A program made the translations under genes and the position numbers. Under the pieces are notes generated by a model. That model did no database searches. It was not told the DNA's origin and saw nothing but the letters and a program-made list of their open reading frames with translations. Positions 62,599 through 64,000 of a stretch of DNA of 64,000 bases are shown here, in pieces; the first letter of the stretch is position 1; each line of letters begins with the position of its first letter. Source of the DNA: Rhea pennata. Lineage: Eukaryota; Chordata; Aves; Rheiformes; Rheidae. Where the stretch lies: NCBI RefSeq assembly GCF_028389875.1, contig NC_084669.1:35502731-35566730 (forward strand), read 5' to 3'.

Positions 62599-64000
62599 GT
62601 GAGTACTATCTAAAGTGTTATTCCTTTTTGGTGAATTAACCTCACAAAATAAGAGTTATTTTAACTACGTAATTTAAATTAAGGTAACTTTTAAAAATGT
62701 TCTATAGCTATTGGGGAGATGCATTTCAGTGTAGAATGTTTACAGGACATAAAATGCACTAGAACTTGAATTAATTTTATAATTTTGAAGAAAATGGTGT
62801 TTCTATCTTGCTTTGACACAATTCTGTCTTAGGGCCTAACCGTTTCATTCTCACAAGCTAAAGATTAACAAAATGAATGTATGAAAGTCTCCTGTATCTG
62901 ACGATCAGAAGTACACCAGATGATGTAGGACTGAGCTATTTTTATCTAGTTTACCAGTTAGGGAGCATTGCATCAGATGTTTAGCCATGTCAGCCATTCC
63001 CTTTGCTCTCTACAGGGTAATATGAGAGTGTCACATCAGGTGTTCCACCCCTGGTATCAGCAAATCCTATAAAAGTGGCTGGATTTGCTGATTTTGAGGG
63101 TCAGAACAGAACGTAGGCTACTCTGCATGATTTGAGCAGAGAAGCCTTACAGATTTTGATTACCTTTCCATGAGGCAATCTCACAGTTATGCTTTTCACT
63201 GTTAAAAAAATAAAACTGCCTCTCTTAAAAAGAAAATCACTAAATGAGTTTTAATTCTTATGGAATATGAGATTCCGTTACTTTTGTCCCTGCTCTATTA
63301 AAAGTTTTTTTTAACTCAAAAGGTGTCTTGAAAGAGACTGAGAAATCCTGTATTTTCCCCCTCTCTGCAATGTCTCTCTCTCAGTCTTGGGAAGAAAAAA
63401 TGGAGCTTCTACCACAGCACACCGATACCATTCCTTTACTGTCCAGTGGCATCACTGCTGAGTAATGTGAAGCAGTTTTTAGAGGGTAATCAGTTGGGTG
63501 CAGTTGTCACTGCCTCATCACCTGCTACTCATTCAGAAGGAATCTGGATTTCCATGCACGCAATGGTTGGCAAATCCAAGTATTATAAACTAGACACTAT
63601 AATGCCTTAAATCAGTTCTATAATCCTAGTACTATAATAAACTATTATTCTCCTATAGCTGTTAGCAAATAATCCCTGTGTTGCTACTAGATTTTCCTCA
63701 GTGATGACATGAAATAAAAAAATTTAAATGTGCTTTAGTCCTCTATAGAAATACTGATAAAATACTAAACCTGTGGTTTTGTAGGAAAGGTTCTTGCAAC
63801 ATGGTAGCAAAGTAGGCACTGACTACTAAAGAAATGCTGTCAGCCCACATTTCTATGTATTTGAAAGGTTACCCTTCCTCCCCTTCCAAGCTATCTGACG
63901 AAACAAAATCTGTAAAATCCCACCACTACAGGTATTCATCAGCTGGTAGTTGCTGCCTAGACATGCCAGATATTTCCCAGACAGGAATATCCTAACCCTA
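62599..64000 (+). other. MYPN: MYPN intron 7 (partial)
   Basis: The intron continues off the right edge. I searched it for the expected ICTL..DSG.FTC segment of Ig domain 2 and did not find it, so the next exon is outside the window. Confidence 0.8.

Overview
The window looks like avian nuclear DNA. Two multi-exon vertebrate genes with GT-AG introns can be read in it. The repeats are CR1 LINEs and tRNA-headed SINEs with CR1 tails, ending in the ATTCTATG-type 3' motif typical of bird genomes. Intergenic DNA is AT-rich, with one strong CpG island. The tRNA-Ile/CR1 SINE resembles TguSINE1, a family I know from songbirds, so a passerine host is my best guess. The species itself cannot be read from the sequence.

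Layout: (1) 1-12.85 kb, minus strand: the 5' part of HERC4, a RCC1-repeat plus HECT E3 ubiquitin ligase. Coding exons lie at 10213-9988, 7163-7004, 5548-5472, 3278-3057 and 1595-1504. They join in frame to give residues 1-259; the rest of the gene lies off the left edge. A probable non-coding first exon ends at a donor at 12545, inside the CpG-island promoter (about 11.95-13.09 kb). (2) 13.1-45.04 kb: about 32 kb between the HERC4 promoter and the first MYPN coding exon. It holds a decayed CR1 LINE (18.93-20.01 kb), a tRNA-Ile/CR1 SINE (31.52-31.67 kb), microsatellites and a small isolated CpG cluster (34.55-34.72 kb). I see no supported protein gene there. Untranslated MYPN 5' exons probably lie in it but cannot be placed. 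(3) 45.04-62.60 kb, plus strand: the 5' half of MYPN (myopalladin, a sarcomeric Ig-domain protein). Seven coding exons join in frame to give residues 1 to about 520, including the whole first Ig domain and the start of the second. One of these is a 24-base microexon. The gene continues off the right edge.

The head-to-head HERC4-MYPN arrangement matches the conserved vertebrate order (human 10q21.3), which supports both identifications. HERC4 has a housekeeping-type CpG promoter with a perfect CRE and GC boxes. MYPN is a striated-muscle gene and probably uses a separate promoter within the 32-kb gap.

The most interesting points are: two SINEs that share a CR1 tail but have different tRNA heads (Ile and Val), the Val one ending 48 bases before a MYPN exon; a run of six GGG tracts in the probable HERC4 5' untranslated region; a candidate cryptic exon in MYPN intron 4; and open minus-strand frames in MYPN intron 1 with splice-like edges. 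I found no clearly new multi-gene system.
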